Shown: in pieces, positions 27,001 to 33,730 of the stretch
Position numbering within the stretch: the first letter of the stretch is position 1
How the letters are laid out: every line of letters begins with the position of its first letter
DNA from: Leifsonia xyli subsp. xyli str. CTCB07
Lineage (GTDB): Bacteria > Actinomycetota > Actinomycetes > Actinomycetales > Microbacteriaceae
Direction: 5' to 3'
Assembly: GCF_000007665.1 (NCBI RefSeq)
Contig: NC_006087.1
Span: 2,418,001 to 2,482,000, forward strand
DNA length: 64,000 bases
The notes under the pieces: model-generated
The model's database searches: none
The model's input: the letters and a program-made list of their open reading frames with translations, nothing else
What the model was told of the DNA's origin: nothing
Made by a program: the position numbers and the translations under genes

Positions 27001-27547
27001 TCATCCCGTGCGCGTCGCGTCGAGGTGCTGCTCGAGCCACCAGGTGCGGCCCCTGTCATCAGACACCCAGCTCTCCCACTCGAACGAGTCGGAGGTGATG
27101 TTCGAGAACGGAGGTGATGTTCGAGAAGTTCCAGCGGATGGGACGCCCGTCGGTCTGCGTGCCATCCTGCCGGATGCCGTCACGCCGATGGGGCGTCGCC
27201 ACGAGCGTGCAGAAGGCGCCCTCCGCCGCTCCGAACCAGCTCACCCGCCACGCACCGAGCGTCGAGTCGTAGACGCGCATCGTGGAGCCGCGCCCCTCCA
27301 GCCGTTCCGGGTCCTCCGGGTCGCGCGCGATCAGCACGTCCTGGACGGCACGACCACCGAGTGTGTAAGCGAACGCCCACTCGGCGACCGACTCGCGCCA
27401 CTCCTCCGCGCTCGCGTCGAAGGAGCGCAATTCGGCCCGCCAGGTGCCCACCAGCTGCCCGAACAAGTGGATGCGCTGCGGCCGATCGGCCGTGGGACCC
27501 GCTGCGACGAGGGCTCGTGCGAAAACAGATCCAGTGACGTCGCTCAT
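27001..27547 (-). pseudogene. Hypothetical protein disrupted by a 19-bp tandem duplication
   Basis: The gene starts at 27547 (MSDVTGSVFARALVAAGPTA) and encodes a DUF1579-like beta-barrel: LFGQLVGTWRAELRSFD, WAFAYTLGGRAVQDVLIARD, MRVYDSTLGAWRVSWFG, then GRPIRWNFSNITS. There a 19-base sequence is present twice in a row (27090-27127). As 19 is not a multiple of three, the true ending (DSFEWESWVSDDRGRTWWLE to a stop at 27001) is out of frame. Removing one copy restores a protein of about 176 residues with a normal end. Family assignment is tentative; the pattern GTW..E...F resembles lipocalin-like DUF1579 proteins. Confidence 0.75.
27090..27127 (-). repeat. 19-bp tandem duplication
   Basis: CGGAGGTGATGTTCGAGAA occurs twice without a gap (27090-27108 and 27109-27127). 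It is a fresh-looking perfect duplication that shifts the frame of the surrounding gene. Confidence 0.95.
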
Positions 27548-27571
27548 GCAGTGGAGCCCCTCTCAGTCGGT

Positions 27572-28177
27572 TCAGCTGGACGATCGCCCGGCCTCCGTGC
27601 CAGACACATCGGTCCGGTGGAAGTTCAGGAACGACCGCGACGCCGTGGGCCCGCGCTGACCCTGATACCGCGAGCTGTACTCGGCCGACCCGTACGGCTT
27701 CTCCGCCGCCGACGACAACCGGAAGAAGCACATCTGGCCGATCTTCATCCCCGGCCACAGTTTGATGGGCAGCGTCGCGACATTGCTCAGCTCCAGCGTC
27801 ACATGACCCGAGAACCCGGGGTCGATGAAGCCCGCGGTCGAGTGCGTGAGCAGCCCGAGCCGCCCAAGCGAGCTCTTCCCCTCCAGCCGCGCCGCCACAT
27901 CGTCCGGCAGGCTCACCAGCTCGAACGTCGACCCCAGCACGAACTCCCCCGGGTGCAGGATGAACGGCTGGTCCGCCACCACCTCGACGAACCGCGTCAA
28001 ATCCGGCTGATCCTCCGCCGGGTCGATGAAGGGATACTTGTGGTTGTCGAACAACCGGAAGAAGCGGTCAAGGCGTACATCCACGCTCGACGGCTGAATC
28101 ATCCCTTGCTCGAACGGCTCCAGCCCGAGCCGCCCAGCGGTCAGTTCGGCCTTGATGTCGCGGTCGGAGAGAAGCAC
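27572..28177 (-). CDS. dcd: dCTP deaminase (probably dCTP deaminase/dUTPase)
   Basis: 201 residues. Begins [17 protein letters not shown], then [16 protein letters not shown] and the core [20 protein letters not shown] followed by [14 protein letters not shown], with catalytic E in TLELSN and the S-R/K motif of the dUTPase fold. C-terminal [17 protein letters not shown] closes the active site. Actinobacterial Dcd often converts dCTP directly to dUMP; that bifunctionality is inferred from lineage. Homotrimer, provides dUMP for thymidylate synthesis. It lies just upstream of the broken hypothetical gene on the same strand. Confidence 0.95.
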   Translation of the reverse strand: MLLSDRDIKAELTAGRLGLEPFEQGMIQPSSVDVRLDRFFRLFDNHKYPFIDPAEDQPDLTRFVEVVADQPFILHPGEFVLGSTFELVSLPDDVAARLEGKSSLGRLGLLTHSTAGFIDPGFSGHVTLELSNVATLPIKLWPGMKIGQMCFFRLSSAAEKPYGSAEYSSRYQGQRGPTASRSFLNFHRTDVSGTEAGRSSS

Positions 28178-28461
28178 GGAAACAGCCTACCGGGTGACGG
28201 TTTGACGGCAATAAACAAATTTCAGCCGGGCGAAACGGAGCGCTCCCTCCGCGCTTGACCACCGCCGAGCCCCCTGCGCCCAAACGACAAGCTCCCTCAA
28301 GAGGGAATCCGATGACTCTCGCGACCGGATGCTGAAGCACGAGGCTCTCTGACGTGCGCACGTGGGCACACCCCCAATGGATATCACCCAGACCGCGCGG
28401 CTCATCGTAATGAGGATTGCTATCGCTTCAAAGGCTTTATTTGATCAGAGAAGGAGCCTTC

Positions 28462-29176
28462 GTGTCCGAAGTCTCAGTGACCGCCCCAAAGCAACGACTC
28501 CGAAAAGGGAGTCCGAAGCGAAGGAAGCGATTCGCACAGCGATACGCCGCTTCAACGCCCCCTCAGCGATCTCGTCGCGCGTGATGCGAATGAGGGAGAC
28601 ACGCGCCTGTTGGTCACCAACTTTCTCTGTGACGGACTCGGCTATGACAAGTATGAGGACTTGACCACAGAGTTCGCCGTCCGCGGCGAGTTCGCAGACT
28701 ACGGGGTCCGCGTCGACAAACAACTCGTCGCCTTCATCGAGGTCAAACGCGCCGCACAGCGCCTCAGCGCGCGGCATCTGCGCCAGGTAGAGACTTACGC
28801 GGTCAAAGAAGGTCTTCAGTGGGTGATCCTCACCAACGGGCAGATCTGGCAGGTTTACCACATCACCGCGGCAACAGGACAACAGGTGGCGACGGTCCTG
28901 GCGCTTGAGGTCGATCTCCCCGGCGAAGAGCCTTCGTCCAAGAAGGTTGAGAAACTCTTTCATTTGCATCGGTCGGCGATGAAGCGAGACACGATCGACG
29001 CCCTCTGGAAACGCCAAACGGCCACGTCTCCCAACGCCCTTGCCGCGGTGCTCCTCTCCGATTCGGTCATTGACGCAACACGCAAAGAAATCCGCCGCAG
29101 CTCGGGCTTCAACCCCGATCTCGGAGACATTCGTTCCGTTCTCGTCGTCAGCGTGATCCGGCCAGAACTGCTTTAA
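28462..29176 (+). pseudogene. HsdR N-terminal-like nuclease-domain protein with two frameshifts
   Basis: An AAGGAG site precedes the GTG at 28462 (SEVSVTAPKQRLRKG). The next part is in a second frame (SEAKEAIRTAIRRFNAP), and from about 28558 a third frame reads LSDLVARDANEGDTRLLVTN and on to 29176. The second break is a C-run one base short. The body has the type I restriction HSDR_N core: the DYGVRVDKQLVAFIEVKRAA motif carries D...E-x-K catalytic residues, followed by QWVILTNGQIWQVYHI. Such stand-alone proteins of about 235 residues are common in actinobacteria with unknown role. A product could only start internally at a TTG (28610), which would lack the first 50 residues. Confidence 0.65.
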
Positions 29177-29450
29177 CGGGAACCCTTGCGGGCACCCTTG
29201 CCCGAGTGGCCGACGCTTCTTGATGCCACATCGCGACTCTCCCGCGAGCAGCAACGAAAGAGCCCGAGCCCCGCAACGGTGCTGCAAGACCGGGACGATG
29301 CTCGATCCGCGCAGTGCCTCCGAACCTCACTGCTAGGCTAGAGCAGCTGACGTCACGACACCGCAGCGGCAGCGGGTACACAGCCAATAAACTGCGAATC
29401 TGGTAGGTTTTGGTTACCTAGAACTGCTGGAAGCCCAGTGATTTAGCCAC

Positions 29451-29524
29451 GCGAGTGTAGTTCAATGGTAGAACTTCAGCTTCCCAAGCTGATAGCGCGG
29501 GTTCGATTCCCGTCACTCGCTCCA
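29451..29524 (+). tRNA. tRNA-Gly (anticodon CCC)
   Basis: Acceptor stem GCGAGTG/CACTCGC, D-arm around GGTAGAAC, anticodon stem TCAGC/GCTGA with loop TTCCCAA giving anticodon CCC, T-arm GCGGGTTCGATTCCCGT, discriminator T and encoded CCA. An integrase gene begins 174 bases downstream, so the 3' half of this tRNA is the probable prophage attachment site. Confidence 0.95.
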
Positions 29525-29673
29525 ATGAATACAAGGCCAAACGGGCTGTAGAACGAGAGATACCTACAATCAGGCCTACATCGCCACCGGAGACTGCGCC
29601 TGAGCTGCCTTCTGGAGGCACACGATGGGCATCGTTCTCCCCGCACGTTCATGGTCCCTAGATCGCGATAAAA

Positions 29674-29689
29674 TCGAACACATGTTCGA
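29674..29689. promoter_or_regulatory. LexA (SOS) box upstream of the integrase
   Basis: TCGAACACATGTTCGA, a perfect palindrome matching the mycobacterial/actinobacterial LexA consensus TCGAAC-N4-GTTCGA. It ends 8 bases before the integrase GTG, overlapping the GAGGTG ribosome-site region, so LexA would directly block integrase transcription. Confidence 0.85.
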
Positions 29690-29697
29690 GGTGAAAC

Positions 29698-30911
29698 GTG
29701 GCTAGCGTCCTTCCCAAACGCAACCCGTCCGGTGCGATTGTCTGGCGCGTCCAGTTCCGCATCAACGGCCGAATGAGCCAAGAGAGCTTCCCCGACGAAG
29801 ACGGTGCCCGCTCCTTCGGGCAGTTGGTCGATCGTGTGGGAGGGCAAGCCGCACGCCAGGTTCTGCGCGCCCGAGCATCCAAAGCGCACGACATGCCGAC
29901 CCTGCGGGAATGGACCGAACGTTACCTCGACCCACAGTCGGAAATTCTCACCGGCATCGAGCCCGGGACACGAGCCGGCTACCGATCCATCGCAGAGCGA
30001 TCCTTCCTGCAAGTCCTGGGCGACTACCCGCTCGACGCGATCGAGAAAACCGATGTCGGCCGATGGGTGGCATGGCAAGAGTCCCAACCCTCCACACGCT
30101 CCCGGACACAGACGGTCGCTGCGAAGACCGTCCGCAACTATCACGGGCTACTCTCGGCGGTGTTAGCCGCTGCGGTCGAGCACAAGCTTCGCGGTGACAA
30201 CCCGGCGTTCAAGACCCGCCTGTCCAAAGGACTCAAGCGGGAGGGTGTATTCCTCTCGCGTGAAGAGTTCGCAGTACTTGAGCACTCCATCCCGGCGCGA
30301 TATAGACCGCTCGTCCTGTTCCTCGCTGGCACCGGAACCCGATGGGGGGGGAAGCAACAGCGATCACGTGGGGTGATATCGCCTTCTCCTCGAACCCGCC
30401 GACTGTGCGTATCGAGAAAGCATGGAAGAAGTCCGAGAGTGGGGCGCCTGTTCTCAAGCATCCGAAGTCGCAGAAGTCGAAGCGCACCGTCTCGCTGTGG
30501 CCCGAAATCGTTCAAGCGCTGGGTTCACCGCAAGCAGGCGACCAGCTGGTGTTCCAGTCTGAACGGACGGGCACACATCTCTGGTATGGTCCATTCCGGT
30601 CACGCATATGGGTAGCGGCGATAAATGCCGCCAACGATCCCGAGAAGTGCGGGCCGCTTGGTCTGACACCGATCGGGAAACGCCCCAACATCCATGATCT
30701 ACGGCACACCCATGCCTCCTGGCTGATTGCGGCCGGAGCCCCGCTGCCGTACGTCCAAGCCCGGCTGGGGCACGAGGACATCCAAACCACCGTGAACCTC
30801 TACGGGCATCTCCTACCCGACGCGCACCACCAAATGGCGAACATCATGGCGGACGTTATGTCTGGTGTTCTCCCACGAATTGAACCAGCATCCTTAGAGC
30901 TCCTCGCGTGA
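29698..30911 (+). pseudogene. int: Prophage tyrosine integrase, frameshifted in a G8 tract
   Basis: GTG at 29698 after a GAGGTG site. N-terminal arm-binding region (RVQFRINGRMSQESFPDEDG), SAM-like core (TLREWTERYLDPQSEILTG), then the catalytic domain begins RPLVLFLAGTGTRW. Here eight G residues (30344-30351) put the rest, GEATAITWGDIAFSSNPP, in another frame. That second part has HDLRHTHASWLIAAGAPLPY and VQARLGHEDIQTTVNLYGHL, i.e. the H-x-x-R, H and tyrosine residues. Six or nine G would give a continuous 400-residue integrase. As written the enzyme lacks its catalytic tyrosine. Confidence 0.85.
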
Positions 30912-30917
30912 GCGCCT

Positions 30918-30945
30918 GAGCCTCCGCCGTAGGCGTGGCTCTTTC
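30918..30945. terminator. Terminator between integrase and ImmA-like gene
   Basis: GAGCC and GGCTC outer arms with inner GCC/GGC, followed by CTTTCG on the plus strand; lies 7 bases after the integrase stop and just past the convergent ImmA-like stop. Confidence 0.5.
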
Positions 30946-30949
30946 GCAC

Positions 30950-31321
30950 TCAGGAGGCCAGACGGTGGACGTTTATGTAAGTGCGCAACAGTCGGTGCGT
31001 CACCCCGAGTTCGGCGGCGAGTAGCTGTGGATGCCCGATCCAACCGAGATGGTCTCGTATCTCGGCGAAATCGATCAAGTTCTCGGCTGCGAAGCGATCC
31101 GCCTGTACCTCATGTTTCGGCCGATCATCCACGTGCCCATAATGCACATGACCCAGCTCGTGGGCGATGGAACATCGTGTATGCACAGACCTCATGCGCT
31201 CTTTGACGACTATCAGATTCCGGTCGGGGAGCCAGAGGGCGTTCTTCGTTCTGAGGGGGCGGTGGATGATCTCGATACCCATCTCTTCCGCGTGTTTGAA
31301 CGGGTCATAAGAGCCACCCAC
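30950..31321 (-). CDS. ImmA/IrrE-family metallopeptidase
   Basis: 123 residues. Zinc-protease motif CSIAHELGHVHYGHVDD (HExxH) with a following Q-ADRFAAENLI segment that supplies the third ligand region. This is the DUF955/ImmA family, which cleaves phage or mobile-element repressors. It is encoded directly downstream of repressor (i), 9 bases apart and in the same direction: the standard immunity arrangement in which ImmA inactivates the repressor on induction. Start ATG at 31321. Confidence 0.88.
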   Translation of the reverse strand: MGGSYDPFKHAEEMGIEIIHRPLRTKNALWLPDRNLIVVKERMRSVHTRCSIAHELGHVHYGHVDDRPKHEVQADRFAAENLIDFAEIRDHLGWIGHPQLLAAELGVTHRLLRTYINVHRLAS

Positions 31322-31330
31322 CTACTCCCT

Positions 31331-31702
31331 CTAGTAGTCTTCGTCATGATTCATTTCGGGGTCGCTCAACGCCGCCTGCCGCTCTTCACCCTCGATGTCA
31401 TCGAGGGTGAGCTCGTCGTTGCGCTTCCGGATGGGCTTTACCTTAGACGGAACCGATACCAAAGCTTGGCGCATCAGGCTTAACGTTTCAGTTCCGAGTG
31501 CAGAGGCCACCTGATCTAGATCGTTCATATTGAACGGCTTAATACCATTTAGCCGCTCGTAGGCATATGTCTTTGACATTGATGTATTAAAGGCGAGCCA
31601 ACGTCCGTCCGCCGCGCCCCCATGCTCTCGAACCAGCGCAAGCACATAGTCGGCAACTTGGCGAGCCGAGCCACCCGCGGACCCCATAGGTGTACGTCCC
31701 AT
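31331..31702 (-). CDS. Helix-turn-helix repressor (i), probable prophage immunity repressor
   Basis: 123 residues if started at the ATG at 31702. A -10-like TACCAT ends 6 bases upstream of it, with TTGCGT 18 bases further, so the mRNA is probably leaderless. A start at 31738 has no support. XRE-like helix-turn-helix around residues 28-70 (FNTSMSKTYAYERLNGIKPF, then NMNDLDQVASALG). The acidic C-terminal tail (LTLDDIEGEERQAALSDPEM) may be the part cleaved by the ImmA-like protease encoded next. Divergent from the Cro-like gene at 31779. Confidence 0.75.
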   Translation of the reverse strand: MGRTPMGSAGGSARQVADYVLALVREHGGAADGRWLAFNTSMSKTYAYERLNGIKPFNMNDLDQVASALGTETLSLMRQALVSVPSKVKPIRKRNDELTLDDIEGEERQAALSDPEMNHDEDY

Positions 31703-31743
31703 GTGTCCATGGTACTCAAATAAGAACAAATCACGCAAAGGAG

Positions 31744-31772
31744 TTGCGTTAGTTCGTAATTACGTTCATACT
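31744..31772 (+). promoter_or_regulatory. Promoter of Cro-like gene (i)
   Basis: TTGCGT (31744-31749), 17 bases, CATACT (31767-31772), then the ATG 6 bases later, implying a leaderless transcript. The palindrome CGTAATTACG lies between the two boxes and is a good operator candidate. Confidence 0.6.
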
Positions 31773-31778
31773 CGCCTT

Positions 31779-32027
31779 ATGGTCGTAATTGAGAACGTCT
31801 CCGCGAAGAAGATGGGGTCCGCAGTGAAGGCCGAAGCCGCCCGTCGCGGCATCTCGGTCTCCTCGCTCACCACAGTCCTCGGCCGCAGCAAACCATCTGT
31901 CTATCGCCGCATCAACGGCGAGGAACCGCTCGACATTGCAGAGCTTGACATGATCGGCCGACACTTCGGGATTGATCTGCTCACGCTCATCGCATCCGCC
32001 GAGCTGGAACCACGAGCGGTGGCTTGA
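31779..32027 (+). CDS. Cro-like helix-turn-helix protein (i)
   Basis: 82 residues. ATG at 31779; the frame is open 26 codons upstream but that region is promoter. Helix-turn-helix ISVSSLTTVLGRSKPSVYRR, then INGEEPLDIAELDMIGRHFG, similar in layout to the plus-strand proteins of the next two modules. No ribosome site, fitting a leaderless mRNA. Presumed antagonist of repressor (i) in the lysis-lysogeny switch. Its stop overlaps the start of the excisionase-like gene (TGATG). Confidence 0.75.
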   Translation: MVVIENVSAKKMGSAVKAEAARRGISVSSLTTVLGRSKPSVYRRINGEEPLDIAELDMIGRHFGIDLLTLIASAELEPRAVA

Positions 32028-32245
32028 TGGATACCGAAGAGGCCGTCACCCCCGTGCAGCTAGCCCGGCACCTCAACTGCTCCGTCGACAAGGTGCTTCG
32101 GATGGCGAAGACAAAGGAGATTCCATCATTCAGGATCGGTCGCCTATGGCGATTCTTCCCTGAACAAGTAGACGTAACCTTTCTCCGTGATCCGGACCCG
32201 TGGGCACAGTCGAATCAGTCCCGTTCTCGTCGGCGTTCTACCTAA
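32027..32245 (+). CDS. Excisionase/AlpA-like HTH protein
   Basis: 72 residues, coupled to the preceding gene. MerR-like winged helix of the HTH_17 family: VTPVQLARHLNCSVDKVLRM then KEIPSFRIGRLWRFFPEQVD, the standard excisionase/helix-turn-helix fingerprint. Likely directs excision with the integrase or regulates early genes. Basic Ser/Arg tail. Confidence 0.8.
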   Translation: MDTEEAVTPVQLARHLNCSVDKVLRMAKTKEIPSFRIGRLWRFFPEQVDVTFLRDPDPWAQSNQSRSRRRST

Positions 32246-32310
32246 CCTACCCCCGTCCTTTTCCATCCCCCCTCACATCAGTCGCCCCGGCCTGTTGGGC
32301 CGGCTAAGAA

Positions 32311-32363
32311 AAGAAGCGCGTTATGGATTACATCCCATTCGGTGTGTCAGTGGGCGGTGGTGC
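32311..32363 (+). repeat. Direct repeat copy 1 (ribosome site plus MDYIPFGVS start)
   Basis: About 46 of 52 bases match 33091-33143. Both copies contain AAG(A/G)AGCGCGTTATG followed by codons for M(D/N)YIPFGVS(V/A)GGG, the start of a small gene whose remainder differs. Each copy lies at the 3' edge of a minus-strand helix-turn-helix gene, marking module borders. Confidence 0.8.
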
Positions 32364-32621
32364 CAAGTCGCCTCTAGGGGCTGAGGCAGCTCGACGCATC
32401 AGTTCGAACGGGTTCATGTGGAGAACGTCCGCAAGTTGTCCGATGTCGTTTGTATTGAACGGCATCTCTCCGCGAAGACGTTTGTAGTAATAGTTCCGAG
32501 ACATGCCTGCTGCACCGTAGATAGCGGATGCGGTCCGCGAATCCATCCCGATAGCACGATCGATCTCCTCTGCGACTCTCCTGCTGAAATCGTTAGCTTC
32601 GCCGACTGCCCTCTTGACCAC
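32328..32621 (-). CDS. Helix-turn-helix repressor (ii)
   Basis: 97 residues from a GTG at 32621. A -10-like TACTAT ends 6 bases upstream and TTTGTA lies 17 bases before it, so it too is likely leaderless. The core IYGAAGMSRNYYYKRLRGEM then PFNTNDIGQLADVLHMNPFE closely parallels repressor (i) (TYAYERLNGIKPFNMNDLDQ), so these two are paralogues. Divergent from the plus-strand HTH gene at 32709. No ImmA-type partner adjoins it. The C-terminal residues are encoded by the antisense of the direct repeat. Confidence 0.7.
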   Translation of the reverse strand: MVKRAVGEANDFSRRVAEEIDRAIGMDSRTASAIYGAAGMSRNYYYKRLRGEMPFNTNDIGQLADVLHMNPFELMRRAASAPRGDLAPPPTDTPNGM

Positions 32622-32636
32622 GGGTACATAGTACCC
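32622..32636. promoter_or_regulatory. Operator-like palindrome at the repressor (ii) promoter
   Basis: GGGTAC-ATA-GTACCC, perfect 6-base arms, covering the -10 and start region of repressor (ii). Distinct in sequence from the palindromes of modules (i) and (iii). Confidence 0.6.
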
Positions 32637-32664
32637 ATCTGAGGGAAGATTACAAAATTTGTAT

Positions 32665-32697
32665 CCAACTAGGTTGCATTATTGGCCCCAACTAGGT
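32665..32697. promoter_or_regulatory. Direct repeats upstream of HTH gene (ii)+
   Basis: CCAACTAGGT at 32665-32674 and 32688-32697, 23 bases apart (about two helical turns), the second overlapping the -10-like GGTACT of the plus-strand gene. Confidence 0.55.
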
Positions 32698-32708
32698 ACT
32701 CTCATCGC

Positions 32709-32987
32709 ATGGAACCGGACATTACAGAGCAGATTACGCGGGCAGTCAAAGCCGAGTTAGCCCGTCGTGACCTCGATGGTGTGGATCTTGTCCCAGTGCT
32801 CGGGATGGGGAGGAACGCCGTGTACTCGAGGCTCCGACACGAGCGAGCTTTCGACATGGCTGAGCTTTCGAAGATCACGGTTTTCATGGGAATAACGATG
32901 AATGATCTGCTCGATTCCGCCCAGTACGGACTCCGGATCGCGGAGCGTGCGACGGGAGAGCACGCGCGGACGGAGACGGCCGCGTGA
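32709..32987 (+). CDS. Cro-like helix-turn-helix protein (ii)
   Basis: 92 residues; ATG at 32709 with GGTACT as -10 candidate 8 bases upstream and no ribosome site. Core AVKAELARRDLDGVDLVPVL then MGRNAVYSRLRHERAFDMAE, the same layout as (i)+ (AVKAEAARRGISVSSLTTVL, GRSKPSVYRRINGEEPLDIA), so the two are clearly homologous. Ends HARTETAA, the same ending as module (iii)+. Its stop overlaps the GTG of a tiny membrane protein gene. Confidence 0.7.
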   Translation: MEPDITEQITRAVKAELARRDLDGVDLVPVLGMGRNAVYSRLRHERAFDMAELSKITVFMGITMNDLLDSAQYGLRIAERATGEHARTETAA

Positions 32988-33106
32988 CTGGGTGGGTGTT
33001 GTCGGTGTTCGTGGTGGTTGCCGCGGCCGGGTTGTGGTCGATCGTTTTGGTTCAGCATTTGATTCTGAAGCAGACCCGGGAGTTGTTCAGAAGGAGCGCG
33101 TTATGA
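32984..33106 (+). CDS. Tiny membrane protein coupled to HTH gene (ii)
   Basis: 40 residues. GTG at 32984 overlaps the preceding stop (GTGA). One long hydrophobic helix, VLSVFVVVAAAGLWSIVLVQ, then a basic tail LKQTRELFRRSAL. Its last codons contain the AAGGAG site of the next MNYIPFGVS reading frame (ATG at 33103). A short phage membrane protein; might act in exclusion or regulate its partner. Confidence 0.55.
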   Translation: MTGWVLSVFVVVAAAGLWSIVLVQHLILKQTRELFRRSAL

Positions 33107-33143
33107 ATTACATCCCATTTGGTGTGTCAGCGGGCGGCGGTGT
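33091..33143 (+). repeat. Direct repeat copy 2 (ribosome site plus MNYIPFGVS start)
   Basis: Second copy of the 52-base element at 32311-32363, with about six mismatches, mostly silent for M(D/N)YIPFGVS. The frame from its ATG (33103) stays open to 33381 but runs antisense through the next HTH gene, so a real gene here is doubtful. Confidence 0.8.
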
Positions 33144-33393
33144 GTCTTGTTTCGGTCGCGAATCTCTCCTCGGCTCGCGCCACCACAACGTGAGGGTCGA
33201 TTCCGAGGCTCTCGCAGACCTTGTAGGCGATGGGGATGGGGATAGCGCGCTTGCCGGTGACGTAGTTGTCGAGCGCACTGCGGGCGATGCCGATCATGCG
33301 CGCCATGTCGGTGATGTTGCTTCCACCTGCTGCGATCTCGGCACGAAGCTGCTTGCCCACGGCCGCATTGAAACGGGCTGATCGCGTCTCCAT
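33127..33393 (-). CDS. Helix-turn-helix repressor (iii)
   Basis: 88 residues from the ATG at 33393 (METRSARFNAAVGKQLRAEI). Classic XRE domain: NITDMARMIGIARSALDNYV then TGKRAIPIPIAYKVCESLG. It belongs to a more typical XRE branch than repressors (i) and (ii), so the module was not simply copied. GATACT lies 9 bases upstream of the ATG; no ribosome site. Divergent from the HTH gene at 33488 over a perfect 8-base palindrome. Confidence 0.75.
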   Translation of the reverse strand: METRSARFNAAVGKQLRAEIAAGGSNITDMARMIGIARSALDNYVTGKRAIPIPIAYKVCESLGIDPHVVVARAEERFATETRHTAAR

Positions 33394-33403
33394 GCGAGAA
33401 AGA

Positions 33404-33427
33404 GTATCAGCTAATCGAGGCTGATAC
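33404..33427. promoter_or_regulatory. Operator-like palindrome of module (iii)
   Basis: GTATCAGC-N8-GCTGATAC, perfect arms, centred between the two divergent start codons and overlapping the -10 candidate of repressor (iii). Confidence 0.65.
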
Positions 33428-33487
33428 GTAGTCAAACAGGTAATTTTTCCCCTTGTATGTCCTCAAATGGAGAGGTATTGTCTACGT

Positions 33488-33730
33488 ATGAATACACAGA
33501 CGGTGAGGCAAATGGTGGCTTCTGCGGTCACATTTGAGCTTGGTCGAGCTGATCGATCGAAGCGGTGGCTGTCAGAGAAGACGGGCATCCCATACTCAAC
33601 CCTCGACCGGAGACTGAAAGGTCAAAAGGACTTCACTTTCACCGATCTTGCGAACATAGCGAACGTACTCGGAGTGTCACCGTCTGTGTTCACCCCCTCT
33701 GTTTTCGCGCGGACGGAGACGGCCGCGTGA
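33488..33730 (+). CDS. Cro-like helix-turn-helix protein (iii)
   Basis: 80 residues. ATG at 33488, 12 bases after GGAGAGG. Core DRSKRWLSEKTGIPYSTLDR then RLKGQKDFTFTDLANIANVL. Ends FARTETAA like (ii)+, with identical DNA over the last 25 or so bases, so the 3' ends of modules (ii) and (iii) share ancestry although the repressors differ. Its stop overlaps the GTG of another tiny membrane protein. Confidence 0.7.
   Translation: MNTQTVRQMVASAVTFELGRADRSKRWLSEKTGIPYSTLDRRLKGQKDFTFTDLANIANVLGVSPSVFTPSVFARTETAA

Noticed and set aside
28610..29176. Intact 188-residue protein starting at the TTG at 28610
   Set aside because: The upstream frames encode the missing N-terminus of the same family and a proper ribosome site and GTG exist at 28462, so the short frame is better read as part of a broken gene.
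33103..33381. The 92-codon frame MNYIPFGVSAGGGV... as a real gene
   Set aside because: Only its first 14 codons are shared with the other repeat copy; the rest is antisense to a clear XRE repressor gene.
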